Positions 1 through 12,346 of a DNA stretch of 64,000 bases are shown piece by piece. Within the stretch, counting starts at the first letter, position 1; each line of letters begins with the position of its first letter. A program made the translations under genes and the position numbers. The DNA is taken from positions 1,319,126-1,383,125 of the forward strand of contig MNCI01030304.1 in NCBI GenBank assembly GCA_015680685.1. The letters are read 5' to 3'. The DNA is from Gnetum montanum. Lineage: Eukaryota > Streptophyta > Gnetopsida > Gnetales > Gnetaceae. The notes below the pieces were generated by a model that saw only the letters and a program-made list of their open reading frames with translations, ran no database searches and was not told the DNA's origin.

Positions 1-1876
1 AATCTCTTTAAAGTAAGTCATTTGTAGTTTACACACAACACAATCGTTACATTTCACACAACTGCACGCCGCAACAGCACACATACATACTCACATTAAC
101 TACTGAGTTTATTTGGAGGTATCTGGGCCTTGGTGTTGCCAGAGACCAGTAGGCACCTAAATCCTGTTCAAGGACACTCGTTGGCAGTCGCATCCCAAAC
201 GTTCGCCAACACTAACACTTCTCCTCACAAGGTTTGCTTCATTTATTGGAAGGATAACTCACAATCTCAAGGTTTCCACCTTTCCTATGTTTTAAGGATT
301 TGAGATGCATTTCTTCTAGTGAACTCATTTCCTAACTTGATCTTGGATTAGCTTTCATATTGGTTATACCCTACTATCCTGTTTGATTTGAAGTTGCTTA
401 CCCCCTCCCCCCTAATTAATCTAGGTTATATCCTAAGTCAAGGTTAATTAGAGGAATAATTATTGTTTGGGATTATATTGGAGACTAGCTAGGACAATAA
501 ACCAAAAGAAAAAATGCCATGGATTTTATATATTCCCTACTATGAATAATGCACAAGTAAACTTTGATCTTCCAATGGTTAATATCCACATTGCTTATCC
601 ATAGTAGGAATATCATCCACTAACTTCTATGAAAGGCATGTTGGGAAACAATTGAAGGATCAAAGAGTTTAATTACTTGTGGATATGATAATTGGTCGTT
701 TAAGAGGATAATGAAGAGATACAACTAAAAATGGGAAAGTAAAATAGGAATGGGAAAAAATTAATTAAAATACAAAATAAAAGTTAGAGAAAGAAAAGAA
801 TAGCCCTTTTTTTAGGTATCAATTAAGCAAAAGATAAGAGACTAAATGAGCCAAGTAAGAAAAATGGTTAGAAGTGAGGATGTCCATTAAGGTACTTAAT
901 TAGATAAGTCAATCCTTTATGTATAGTGTTATACCCTAGCTCTAAAGTGGTGGCATCATGAGTTGGTTTTGGTTATCCTTGCCCTACCTAGAGTCACTTG
1001 ACTCATAGAAGGAGGCTCTTGTGGGATCCTTAAAAATGTGAGCTTTTAGCATCACCTCAATTATAAGGTTCTTGTGGGAGTTTGACTTTGATCATGGTTG
1101 AAGGTTTTTGTGGGATCATTTTTTTTCTTTTTTGCTCTTCTTTACAATATTATTTTTCTTTTTCTTTTTTTATTAAAACTCTTTTTCCTTTTTTTCTCTT
1201 TTTTTAAGAATATCTATACATGGCCTACTTTAATCATGAGGTTCTTATGGGAGCCAATTTCATTTTGTATTTTTTCAATTATATGGATCATTCACATGGG
1301 TATTAATCTTCTTTCATATTGTCATATTATTTTTCCCTTTTAGATGATAGACCCAATATAACACAACTTTTCCACCTTATTAATAATCTAAGGGTAACTA
1401 ATAGAAACCATACACTTATAAATAGTAACCTATACTTAGTTATTTTACCCCTGGCTTGTGGAACTTTAGACCTAAGGGAGGTTGTTCAAAAGGAAATATA
1501 ATTTATCATGTGTGAGCTATTTATTTATTAATCTAAGACTCACCCTTAGAATAATTTTGGATCTAAACCAACCTATCTCAAGGTAGGAGGATTTGTCCTT
1601 CTCCTTTGCATTCCAAACATGACACTACTAAATTCTTTATAGTCCCAACTAACAATAGGATTTCCTATTTCCCTATATTTTTAAAGGTAAAATTTGTAGA
1701 CTATTGATTATCCATTAATTATTTTAAATTATGAAATAGGGTACTTTCTTGAAATTACTCTCCATTTTCTTAACTTCTACTTGAGCATTTTCCTCTTGTG
1801 GTTCCTTTACAAGGTAATTAGAATCACTTAATTCTACTAACTCATCCTCTCGTAGTTTTTCCGTTTGATGTTGATG
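1..1876. other. AT-rich flank without a recognisable gene
   Basis: I see no supported gene here. On the minus strand this lies downstream of the Athila-like integrase, so it is probably the 3' noncoding side of that element. The pyrimidine-rich tracts at about 1118-1210 would read as a purine tract on the element strand, but no matching LTR is seen to their left. Four imperfect copies of a GGTTCTTGTGGGA-like motif lie near 1012, 1067, 1102 and 1238, and nested imperfect inverted repeats lie at 532-684. The short hydrophobic frames over the T-runs look like low-complexity artefacts. Confidence 0.5.
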
Positions 1877-3120
1877 TTAATGCTTAAGTATTTGGCCATT
1901 TACTATAAATGAGGTAGAATTATCTTTCATGGATGCAATTAAAGTGTTACCATTGCTATAGGATTGTAATACTAGGTATGGGCCCTCCCACTGAGTTGTT
2001 AGTTTCCCTAGGAATTTATATAAGCTTATGTTATATAATAAGACTTTATCTCCTTCTGAGAAATGTTTCTTTAGGATGTTTTTATCATGCATACACTTCG
2101 TTGTTTTCTTAATTATTCTTTATGTATCAAGTGCATGTATGCATACTTCATCTAGTTTATGTAATTAGGTCATTCTAAAATCTTCATTCATTTCCTAATC
2201 AAAATTGAGTTAATGTGCTAATCTTAGGTATTGGTATTTTATTTTGATGGGCAATAAAAACTATTCTCCGTAAACTAATTGATAAGGTGAATATCCTAAG
2301 TTTGATTTATAAGTAATCCTATCAGCTCAAGGTGCATCTTCTAGTTTCCTAGACCAATCATTCTTTTTAGCACAAATCATTTTTGTTAAGATTTTTAAAA
2401 TGATACTATTAGCATTTTGAACTTGACCATTTATTTGTGGATGATAGGCAATGGCTATCTTATGTTAGATTCCACAAGAATGAAGGAATTTATCCATTAT
2501 TTTATTTACAAAATAGGCTCCTTGATCACAAATAATTACTCCAAGAGCTCCAAATTGTGTTAAAATGTGCTCTCTTACAAAAGCTACAACTACCTGAACA
2601 TCATTTATTGGAGTAGCTTTAACCTCTACCCATTGGTTAACATAATCTATACATACTAAAATACACTGGCATCCATTGGAAGGTGGAAATTATCCTAAAA
2701 AATCTATACCCTGTACATCAAAAGGTTTTGTTATTAAGATTGGATTGATTGCCATCTTTTGTTTTCTTGTCATTGCCATTAAGCATTGATACTTGTCACA
2801 TCCTTGGACATATATGTGAGCATATCAAAAAATAGTGGGCAATTAAAACCCACTTTGTAGTATTTATATATATATGTTCTATGACTATCAAAATGTCCAT
2901 CTCCAAGGTCATCATGAAACATGCATAGGATTTCTTGTTGTTCTTCTTCCACCATACATCTTCTTGCCACGATATCTTTGCATATTTGATAGAGATATGG
3001 TTCATTCCAAATATACTTTGAGATGCATCTTAAAAAATACTTCCTTGATTCTTGACTCCATTCAGTTGGTTTTTTCATTGTGGCTAAGTAATTTGCTATA
3101 TTTGCAAACCAAGGATTCAT
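1877..3120 (-). pseudogene. Integrase remnant of the Athila-like element
   Basis: The integrase would join element cDNA to host DNA. The N-terminal zinc-binding part is open at 2779-3120 (HDDLGDGHFDSHRT, then NCPLFFDML where a second His/Cys pair is expected). The core lies in broken frames at about 2100-2780 with GIDFLG and CDQGAYF, which hold the first two catalytic Asp. The third position reads NGQVQNAN, with Gln where the family has Glu. The C-terminal part is open at 1877-2092 (GDKVLLYN, QWEGPYLV). Several stops and the lost Glu indicate an inactive copy. Confidence 0.8.
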
Positions 3121-3126
3121 TTTTTA

Positions 3127-4450
3127 CTAAAAAGAGTTGTTCATCAAGAAATTTATCATAGACAATCCTCTTATCTTATTTTTCTCTAGAGTTTTCAATC
3201 TAGAAAGGTTATCTACAACAAAATTTTCTCTACCCTTTTTATATAGAATATCAAGATAAAATTCTTGAAGTAGAAGACACCACCTCATAATCCCAGTATT
3301 TTCTATTTTTTTGTTGCATAGGAATTTTATGGTTAAGTGATCAATGTACACCCTAGTTTTATATCCTATTAAATAGTATCTAAAATTATCCAAAGAATAC
3401 ACAATTGGGAAAAGTTCTTTCTTTGTAGTTGTATATTTTCCTTGAGCTTGATCTAAACTTTCGGAAACATAGTAAATTACTCTTGGTTTATTTTCTATGT
3501 ATTAACCTAAAACTGCCCTAACAACTGTGTCACTAGCATCATACATTAAGACAAAGGGAAAGTCCTAATTAGGTAACTCAAGTACTGGAGTAGTAGTTAC
3601 TCTTTCCTTAAGTTCATAGAATGCTTTTTGGCAATCATTAGTCCATACAAAGGGAACATCTTTCTCTAAAAGCATATAAAGAGATTTAGCAATTTTTAAA
3701 AAGTCCTTGATGAACTATCTATAATATCTGGCATGATCTACGAAAGACTAAAGTATTCATAAATGGGTTGGGTCTAGAAGTGTAAAGATCATCTTTACTT
3801 TTTCATCATCCATTTTAATTCCTTCCTTAGAGATTACATGTCCTAAAACTACACCACTTGTTACCATCAAATGATCCTTGTTCTAGCTTAATTTTAAATG
3901 TTTCTCTATACATCTATCCAAGAAATATTCTAATCAATCTCAATTTGCTCATAAATATCTCCATATAATGAGAAATCATCCATAAATACCTCTATGTATT
4001 CTTCTAACATATCGGAAAAGATGGATAGCATTGCTCTTGAAAGGTAGTGGGTGCATTGCAAAGACCAAAAGGCATTCTTTTATAGGCAAAGGTATCTTAT
4101 AGATAGGTGAAAGTTATTTTATGTTGATCTTCTAGTGCACTGGCCACTTGGTTGTAAGCACTAAACCTATCCATGAAACATTAATATTCATTCCCTTCTA
4201 ATCTTTCCAAGATTTGGTTTATATAAGGTAGAGAAAATGATCTTTTTTAGTGTTTTGATTACATTTTCTATAATCAATGTAGACTCACCATTTTCCTTCC
4301 TTTTTAGGCACAACTGTAATGGAACCCATCCATTCACTATTGGCTATTGAATAAATAATTCCTTCTTTCCAAAGCTAAGAAATTTCATCTTTAACAATTT
4401 TCTTCAAAGCTGGATTGATTCATTTGGAAGGAATTATAACTAGTTTAACA
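3127..4450 (-). pseudogene. Reverse transcriptase and RNase H remnant (Athila-like)
   Basis: RNase H is the best-kept part. It reads YDASDTVVRAVLG, then VIYYVSESLDQAQGKYTTT, then the open frame at 3127-3402 with YIDHLTIKFL, RWCLLLQEFYLDI and VVDNLSRL, which are the usual landmarks. Upstream, at about 3560-4330, RT is recognisable only in scattered pieces: a VPKKEGKW-like stretch followed by YIDYRKCN near 4270-4310, and GHVISKEGIKMD near 3800-3870. In-frame stops separate these pieces. The domain order fits the gag-pol layout on the minus strand. Confidence 0.75.
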
Positions 4451-4473
4451 TTGTCTTATAAATAGATATAATG

Positions 4474-5352
4474 TTAACATATGTTATGGAAAATTCCGTA
4501 ATGGAGATCCTTGTAACTCCATGCAAATGCCTTGGATTCCCTTTTTAAAACCTCTATTAATTTAATTTCTTGATCACTAGACAAATGGGAGTTTATTATT
4601 AATGGTTTATTTTCATCAAGGAAAATATAGTTAAGGATGTTAGGTAGTTCCCAAAGTTCTAAAGAATTATTGATTGGTGATTGAATAGCATCCCCAATAC
4701 TTCCTGATCCCAAATTCAAAATTTGATTCAAGACATTCTGTTATTCACTTGTGAAAGAATCTAATGGTCCCATCTCAAAATTATTAAGTGTTAATGTTTC
4801 CCTATCCTCAGCCATGACTGATGTTGGCATTATGTCAAGCATCCTAGCTTCTTTAATATCTTGATTTATTCTATCATCCTTTGGTTTATCAAATATAATC
4901 ATCCTTTGGTTATCAAATATATTAAGTGTAAATGTGAGAGTAAAAAAGGTTAATTGAAATTATCCTAATCTACAATTAATTATAGCATCAACTATTGCTA
5001 ACTAGGGTCCTCCTAGGATGATTGGGAAAAAATTTGGATCTTTTACCTCTAATACAAAAAAATCCATTGGGTATTTTTCCTTTGATACTTCCATGATTAA
5101 ATCTTCTACTACTCCTATAGGTCTAATGGTTGAACCATTGGTTAAGGAAATTGGCATGTTTACTTCCCTAATATTTTCCAAGTCTAGCATCTTAGCCATT
5201 TCAAGTGGCATGATGTTAATGCTAGCATCTAAATCTAATAGGGTGTTTTTGATACTTTTTCCATTAATTTTTATAGGAATAGTTGGAACTTCCTGATCTT
5301 GGTACATTGGAATTTCATAACTCTTTATAAGATGAGATAGGTTATCAACCAA
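4474..5352 (-). pseudogene. Aspartic protease and pol linker remnant (Athila-like)
   Basis: The frame at 5002-5352 contains LLDLDASINIMPLEMA, the retropepsin active-site region. The family consensus is LLDLGAS, so the residue after Leu is Asp in place of Gly. A VDFFVLEVKD-like strand and IILGGP follow, in keeping with the fold. The frame at 4474-4731 is the protease to RT linker: KPLIINSHLSSDQEIKLIEVLK then KAFAWSYKDL, a standard Athila/Ty3 sequence just before RT. The two frames are separated by stops. Protease processes the polyprotein during particle assembly. Confidence 0.75.
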
Positions 5353-6960
5353 ATATACTGGTCTAGGGATATTTTATTTTCTTCTTAGTGTTCATAGTTC
5401 CCTCAAATATTTGGCATAAAGTGATGTATCCTTTATAGCTTGTTCAAGGGAAATATGTAAATATAATTCTCTAAGAATGTTCTCAATATGTACCATAGTG
5501 GAAAATTATTCTTACAACCTTCTAGGGAATGATGGTAAATTTATCCTTCTATTTAAGGAGGAGGAAGATGTTAAAGGTTTTTCTCCTACCTCCATTGATT
5601 CTTTACTTTATTCCTCATCTAATACAAGTGTTTCATGTAACTGATCCTCCCTTTATACCTCTTCAATTTTATCTTGGAAGCTAACTTTCTAAATAGGCCT
5701 AGGTTCAATAGTTTTCCCACTTCTTGTAGTAATAGAATGTAATTATTCCTTGCATTTTCTTTGATTTGTGGGTTTGGTTTAGGCTGAGAAGGTAAGTCAC
5801 TTTTAGTTAAATCTTTGAACCTTCTTCTTGTTTTGGCTACAACTTCCTTATTCTCTTCTATGAAAGCCATTAAACATTGAATTAAGTGAACCACTTTCTC
5901 ATTAAGTAGATTTCTAAATGGTTTATAATTATTTTGAGAAATGTATGATGATGGTTGATAAAATGTTCTTGAAGGAATTGTGAAGAAGGTTGATTTCTTA
6001 ATTGTTGAAAAGCTCTTACAGATTCTTAAAATTCTTCATTACAGTAGACGAAGGCTAGACAAGTTGTGGTGTCATGTTGCTTATTTCCACATAAATTGTA
6101 GACTTCCTTGTGAGAAAAATAATATTTTTTCTTAATTAATCTACTTAATACATCTACCTTTCTAGTTAATGACTCAATTTGGTGGGTTACACCTTGCATG
6201 ACATCAAGTTTTGGCCAATGTTTACTTTGATATACTAAAGAATCAATAATTCTCCAACCTTCTTTTCATGTCAAATCTAAAATATTTCCCCTACAGGAAA
6301 AATCTAGATTTTTTCAATATTATCGTAATAGCCCCTCTATAAAAATTTAAATTAATTGGTGGGCTGGAAATCCATGGTTGGGATTTTGAAGGCATAGATC
6401 CTAAAATCTATCAAAGACACTTTCATAATCCTCATCTTCTTTTTGTGTGAAGTTCATAAGTTGTTTCCTAAGGGTATATAGCCTATCGTTAAAGAGAAAT
6501 CTTTGAATAAATGTTGGCTTAAATTCGTCCCATGAGCCTATTTCAGTTTGCAAGGTTTGGAGCCAAAATTCAGCTTTGGCTTTTAAAGTAGATTTGAAAG
6601 CTATCATTTTTATCCTATCCTCCCGTTGAGGTGCTAATATAGCTATCATAGTTTCAAATTCCCTAACATGAGTTATAGGGTCTTCATCATTAGTTTCTTT
6701 AAAAATGGGTAGTAAATATGAATGCTTGACGTCTATGTTTCTTCATAGATGAAAAACTAATGGTCCTTGGGGAATTGTTGGTATTCTCTAATTTAGTAAG
6801 TCCCCTAAAGTTTATCCTTGTTAATCTTACCCCAAAGGAATATTCAAGCCTATGCCTCCAAAAGAAAGAGGAAATGAACTTTGTAAAATTGGAGAAGATG
6901 TATGACATGAAGATCCAATTATAAAAGAAGTACTCAAAGTTTGAATCATAATGGAACTTG
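5353..6960 (-). pseudogene. Gag remnant of the Athila-like element
   Basis: The frame at 6401-6649 contains AEFWLQTLQTEIGSWDEFKPTFIQRF and a downstream RKQLMNFTQKEDEDYESVF, the retrotransposon gag capsid pattern (W..L, then W.E....F..RF). A knuckle-like LCGNKQHDTTTC lies at about 6060-6110, with Tyr at the expected first Cys. The region 5619-5894 adds a charged C-terminal tail. Gag would form the particle and bind element RNA. Several stops and shifts break it. Confidence 0.7.
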
Positions 6961-7783
6961 GTATAGAAAAATATGTAGCTGTTAAGATGAGAGGAATTTT
7001 AAGGTTTAATGTACTTACTAGTTAAGTAGTCCCTCCCACAATAGATATGTTACTTAATATTTGGCTGATGTTAGGATTTTGGGAGCATGCAATTGTAACT
7101 AGGTTTGTTGTTTGCATTGTAACATTCAAGATATTAAAAAGTGGATTAAATGCCATAAAAAATGGAAATGGTGTTCCAAATTCATATTGGTTGGGAATTT
7201 CAGTTGGACTCTCTTCCTTGTTATTAACTAGAATTCCTTATTTAATGGAAATCTCAAAGGTTTCAGGAGTTGATGGGATATTAGTAGTTGATTATCCATT
7301 AAATTTATTCACTTCAAAACTAGGATGTTCTTATTCTAGTCCTTCTTGAGATTGCTCCAAATTATTTCTAGCACATTTATAATAACTTTTAGTATCCTTA
7401 GAAGGTTGAATTCGAGTTGGGTTTTTATGTTGCCTATTTGATGTTGCTAATTTTAATAGGCACAATCTTCTTTGACACATTCATAGGCAATTAATGATAG
7501 AAATTTGGAAACTATTTTTATTTCCCCTATAATTACAACTTTGATTGGAACTTTTTTATAGCTCTCTTCAATTTTAGAAAGTAAGGGAACCGACTCTTGA
7601 GATCTTTCTTGTACCTTTCCCTCACTTTTAGTTTTTTTTTTTGCAAGAAAAATAATTAATTCATTTATTAAAAATACAAAAAAATGAAACAAAGAATGGG
7701 TACCTTTTTTTAAATATTTAATTCTAAATCTAATAAGGAAGCTAAAAACATGTTGAACCCTTAATGAAGATTGACTTTGTCAG
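6961..7783. other. Leader-side region of the Athila-like element
   Basis: This lies between the gag remnant and the primer site. The short frames on either strand (7047-7349 plus, 7453-7692 minus) match no family I know. It is probably degraded 5' leader and gag N-terminus. Confidence 0.4.
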
Positions 7784-7805
7784 CCTCCTCAGCAACAGTG
7801 CCAAA
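7784..7805 (-). other. tRNA-Asp-type primer binding site
   Basis: Read on the minus strand this begins TTTGGCACTGTTGCTGAGG, close to the TGGCGCCGTTGCCGGGG primer site that pairs with the plant tRNA-Asp 3' end and is usual for Athila/Tat elements. It sits right beside TGATGAG, the expected inner LTR end, and so fixes the element's 5' side. Confidence 0.7.
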
Positions 7806-7806
7806 T

Positions 7807-8790
7807 TGATGAGCCAGTCAAAATTTTGAGGCTAGATTACTTTCCTTTTAGGAATGACACCTCATCTACAACTTATGCATGAGTCATATCTATGAAGGAA
7901 CAATTGAAAGTTAAATAACTTATTAAGATAACAAACAATTAGATTCAAATCCAATCAAATCCCATGCTTATGCCTATCACTCATAGAAAAATCATAAAAT
8001 TTCACCATAACTTCTAATCTTAAGTTCAAGAGTAGAAATTGAATAATTAAATCAAATTTGAAATCATTGAGTACAAATCATGAGTTGTGAAGATCACAAG
8101 GAAGATATCATCCAGTCTATGATTTTGCCTCACTATTTTCCGATGTAGCAACCTCAATAGCTCACTGATCAACACCAATGATCTGTGATTGTCATAAGGT
8201 TCAACAAATCCTCATTTAATAATTCTAAGGAGAATTAAGAAAATTGATTTCAATTTAATGTGGATTCTCTTGGGTATTGAATCTTCCTCTTCTTAGTTAA
8301 GGTTCTCTTCGTTTATACTAGAAGATCTTACATTTTGAATTTGGGAAAAATTAATAAGAAATATAAATTTTCATCAAGAAAATCGATATCGATTGATACT
8401 ATTATAGGTACTTATCAATCTGGATTTTAATTACTATGGTTCCTTATTGTCAATCTTCGTAGTATCCATAGTATGGATTGATATCTCCATTTTATGGCAA
8501 GTTCTGGATTTCTTTTGATCAAATGCTATCATTTTTTGTCACTATCACTATGGAGATCAATAAAATTTGGATTGATACAAGTTAATTTTGATGATGTGGA
8601 TTAATATGTATATCCTTAGAATATGTTGAAGTCCATTATTCAAATTGATATGTTATTGATACATATTGATTTTGCTATATCTTGTGATAACATAGACTTA
8701 ACAAAGTGATCAATACATATCATGTACCATCAAGGAATTTGATGTATTTCAATATAGTAAAATAACAAAAAAATAAAAATTTAAGCTAAA
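7807..8790 (-). repeat. Probable 5' LTR of the Athila-like element
   Basis: This begins right after the primer site with TGATGAG on the plus strand, so the LTR would end CTCATCA on the element strand, as in the Ty3-A/B/C family. No coding signal is present. The outer end is set only by the start of the neighbouring element's integrase remnant, and no second LTR was found to confirm it. Confidence 0.45.
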
Positions 8791-8795
8791 GTAAT

Positions 8796-9560
8796 TTAGG
8801 GATTCATCACCATACCAGGCCAAAAATAGTGCCTACCCACAAGTTTCAATGTTTTATCGCTACCCATGTAACCTGCCATGTGACTACAATGCTTTTCAAA
8901 CAAAATATTTTTTCTAAAATCATAATTAGGAACACATACATTTTCATGATTAAATAATAGTTTATCTCGAATATGATAGCCCCTCCATTGGTCTATCCTA
9001 CTAATCAATGGCTCTTTGAGACTCCTCCAAACCTACCCAAAATCATCATCATGATCATATAAAGAAGCAAAATCACCCATACCTTTCACATCAGGTATAC
9101 TAAAATTCACCACATGCACCATGGATAGCACATCAACCATCACATTGGCTTTCTCATTTTTGTGCTTCAACACAAAATTGAACTCTTGTAACTATGCAAC
9201 CCACTTCCTATGCTTTACACTCAACTTCTTTTGTGAGTTTAGAAATTGAAGCACTTTGTGGTCTATAATCAAAGTGAACTTCTTGGGTAATAAGTAATGC
9301 TTCTAATGCTTGGGTGCTAAAGAATCACTCCTTTTCATATACACTATATTTTTACCTTGACTCATTCAACTTTTCAAAAAAGAAAGCAATAGGTCTACCT
9401 TCTTGTGAAAGTACTTCACCAATGGCAAGTCCACTTGCATCCACCTCCACCTATAAAAGCTTCTAAAAATTTGGAATTGCAAGCACCAGTTCACTAGTAA
9501 TCTTTGATTTCAAAAATTCAAAGCTCCCTTTGATTTCATTGTTTCACCTAAAATCTTTAT
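8796..9560 (-). pseudogene. RNase H and integrase zinc-domain remnant (chromovirus-like)
   Basis: The open frame at 8796-9008 contains HCSHMAGYMGSDKTLKLVGRHYFWPGM, matching the chromovirus integrase N-terminal pattern. Reading stops just past it, so the catalytic core is absent and the element is cut at about 8790. RNase H occupies 9010-9560 in broken frames, with DHKVLQFLN near 9260 and a KHKNEKANVMVDVLS stretch near 9150 corresponding to the usual ADALSR end. Multiple stops are present. Confidence 0.7.
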
Positions 9561-10320
9561 ATTTTTTCAACAAAGAAAACATTGACCATAAAATACCACT
9601 AAATTTTTTATGAACCGTCTATAAAAACCTACTAAACCAAGGAATGATCTTACCTCCCCAATATTATTAGGAGTTGACCAATCCCTAATAGCCTTCATCT
9701 TAGTAGCTTCCATTTGAATTTGGTTTTTAGATACCAAATGCCCCAAATATGTGATTTCCCTTATGAAGAAATGATCTTTCTTCACAATGATCATTAGTCA
9801 TGCTCCCTCCAACTTACGACACATCATCCTCAAGTGATCCAAATGCTCTTCCCCATTAGAGCTATATACCAAAATATCATCAAAAATGATAATACAACAC
9901 TTACCAATTAAGTCTTTCAATACATCATGCATCAACCTCATGAATGTAGTAGGTGTGGTCATGAGTCCAAATGGAATTACCAACCACTCAAACAATTCTT
10001 TTGGTATTTTGAAAGTTTTCTTCCACTCATAACTAGGGTTGGTTCTAATTTAATGATAACCAATCCTCAAATCAACTTTCTTAGAGATTTTAGCATTAGT
10101 AAGGACATCAAGGATATCATCCATCCTTGGAATAAGAAATGTGTACCTTACTATATCTTGTTTACTATACTAGAATCAATGCACATCCTCCATTCATTAT
10201 TATCATTCTTTGTTACTACTACTACTAGAATTGTAGAAGGTAAAATGGATTTCCTCATGAACCCATTTGAAAGTAACTCCTCTACTTGCCTTTGTAATTT
10301 AGCCCTTTAATTTGATGCCA
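9561..10320 (-). pseudogene. Reverse transcriptase remnant (chromovirus-like)
   Basis: The frame at 9798-9995 reads FEWLVIPFGLMTTPTTFMRL, then CCIIIFDDILVYSSNGEEHL. The FDD box holds the catalytic Asp pair (YxDD in most RTs, FDD here). The next frame, 9567-9794, carries YLGHLVSKNQIQM, TPNNIGEVRSFLGLVGFYRRFI, the standard thumb/connection motif. The upstream palm motif (EWRMCIDS) is seen near 10175-10195 in another frame. Stops and shifts separate the pieces. Confidence 0.8.
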
Positions 10321-11043
10321 TTTGGTAAGCCCTCTCATTTGAAATGGTAGCACTAAGAATGAAATCAATTTGATGTTGGAAATTTCTCATCAGGGGTAAT
10401 CCATCTAATTTTCCTTTAAATACCTTAGGAAATTTCTTCTTCAAGCCTAGCACACCTATAGAAAGCTCAACCTACACATCATCATGGTTAGTAGAAATTG
10501 TTGTCATAACAACAAAACAAAAATTAATTTCATCATGTTTCTTAATATATTCCCTCCCTCATAAAAGGATTAAGGAAGCATTAAGTAAGCTTTGATGCCT
10601 TACCTGTTCAACTATCATAGCAATCTAATCATGGATTCCATCAGGTCTAGCTACACTTCATACATTTCTTGCTTCATCAAACTAAGCACCATTGTCAAAA
10701 TTCCAAGGTCTACCAAGAATTACATCAGCACAATCTATTGCAAGCATATCACATTTCACCACATCATGAAAACCTTCAATTTTAAATCTTAAAGTACAAT
10801 GTTCCCTCATCTCTTCAAAAAAATCTCTAGATAATCAACACACTTTATAAGTTCTTAGATGAGGATTAGTTACCAAACCCAATCTAGCAACTTCCCTAGA
10901 AGAAATAACATTTTCTTAGGCTTTCCCATCAATCAAAACATGAATTCATTCCCCACTAAGTAAACATATAGTCCCAATCTAAAATATCAATTTCTTATTA
11001 GATAGATCTCCTCTATTTACATTCCCTATGAATGCACAAGAAT
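10321..11043 (-). pseudogene. Protease and linker remnant (chromovirus-like)
   Basis: On the minus strand around 10880-10960 a VLIDGKA...ENVISSREVARLGL stretch corresponds to the chromovirus protease active site (normally D-S/G-G-S-C-x-N-V). Further on, ILGRPWNFDN near 10710 matches the ILGRPW strand. The active-site Gly/Ser are altered and an internal stop is present. I could not assign a clean boundary to RT. Confidence 0.55.
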
Positions 11044-12330
11044 TTAATTCAAAAACATCCTAAATTTTTGTAGCATTAGGATTACATCTTTGAAGACCTT
11101 GGCTTGATGTCTCTTCCACCTCCATGGTTTTCCCATCTTTGCCATTGGTTTTCTTATCAAGTGAACATTTCCATTGCTTGTGTTCCCATTCTTCATACTT
11201 AAAGCACTAAATTTGTGATGAGTTTCTACCTTAATCCTTGCCTTACTTTCCTTGGACTTTCTTGGGTTTACCCTTCTCATCACCTATTTCAATATTCTTA
11301 TCTTGACTATCCTTATCTTTAGATTTGAAGTTGGATCCCTTCTCCTTCCCCTTGAAAGTTAGTTTGCTCCTATTTCTGAATCCACCTAATTTCCTCTCAG
11401 CCTTGAGTGCTAAATCATAAGCATCATCAAGAGTTTGTGGATCATAAAAATATAAATCATGTTGGTACTTCATTTTGAGACCTCATAAAAAGATTGAAGC
11501 TTATTCATATTCTTTCCAATTTACCTTAGCTTGATGGAATAGATCACAAGATTTGATGTAGAATTCTTTGACATCCTTGTCATCTTACCTTAGGAATTTC
11601 AACTTCATAATAGTTTCTTATCTCTAATGAGACTATTTAAATTTCTTGTTAAACTTGTATTTCATCAGATCCCAATATCTAGTAAGTTAACAAAATTCAT
11701 CTTTTGTGTCCCTGGAACTCCTTTTCCCACCAAGTAGAAGCTATACCTTCTAATCTAGATTTAGCAATAGGTACCATCAAGTTATTTAGTACCTCTTCCA
11801 ATTGGAAACACTTCTCAAGTACCTTCAGCAAACTCACAAATACATTAGTACCATCTATACCATTGAAAGTCTTCAACTCTACAAATAGAAGTCATCTAGT
11901 AGTTCTAAATGCTCTAGCAAGTATTGCATCATTGTCATCATCAAGCTTGCTTGAAGAAGAAGTGTTTAACATCATTATAGCCCTCAACTTTCTCATCTAA
12001 GGAATAATATTTCCTCTTATTTGAACCTTTGGCTGATGGTTTTCTACACTACCATTGTTGGATTATCCTTTCTCTTCATCCACTTAGTCTCCACTTAGTT
12101 TCAAAACTTCTTCATTTGAACATACATGCTCATCTCCTTCATGTGTTGGAATACGGCTAGGAGAAGTATTTCTATCTACCTTTTCATTGATTTCATCCAA
12201 TCAAGAAACCATCATATGAAAGGAAAACTTAATGCTCTCCCATGTATTGATTCAAAGCTTACATCTATTTCTTCTTGGATGTTATCTAAAATTGACAAAA
12301 TTCTCAACCAAAATCCAATCAATAATAAAA
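11044..12330 (-). pseudogene. Gag remnant of the chromovirus-like element
   Basis: Around 11720-11880 the minus strand reads DGTNVFVSLLKVLEKCFQLE, then RLEGIASTWWEKE, the chromovirus capsid pattern in which WW precedes a linker. The frame 11243-11473 has DPQTLDDAYDLALKAERKLG and a Lys-rich tail. A degraded zinc-knuckle region lies just downstream (11150-11200). The frame breaks several times. The region 12000-12330 should be the gag N-terminus but is too decayed to read with confidence. Confidence 0.65.
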
Positions 12331-12334
12331 CTAA

Positions 12335-12346
12335 GCTCCAATACCA
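12335..12346 (-). other. iMet-type primer binding site
   Basis: The minus strand reads TGGTATTGGAGC, close to the TGGTATCAGAGC site that pairs with the initiator tRNA-Met 3' end. It lies upstream of the chromovirus-like gag and marks that element's 5' end. Confidence 0.6.

Larger units (their letters stand above)
1877..8790 (-). mobile_element. Athila-like Ty3 retrotransposon relic
   Basis: Read on the minus strand, the order is primer site, gag, protease, RT, RNase H, integrase, which is the Ty3 order. The integrase N-terminal region has the Athila-style NPWFANIANYL start, and the C-terminal region has a GDKVLLYN ... GKLTTQWEGPY stretch typical of that lineage. Every domain is interrupted by stops and shifts, so this is an old insertion. 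The 5' LTR probably lies at 7807-8790; the 3' LTR was not found and may be lost or outside the window. Athila is a known plant lineage; the clade call is by motif only. Confidence 0.8.

Noticed and set aside
1-240. tRNA or small RNA in the less AT-rich stretch
   Set aside because: No cloverleaf or A/B box pattern could be traced around the TTCG near 200.
1098-1343. Hydrophobic frame like a membrane protein
   Set aside because: It is a run of T-rich codons (Phe/Leu) over a pyrimidine tract; no family motif.
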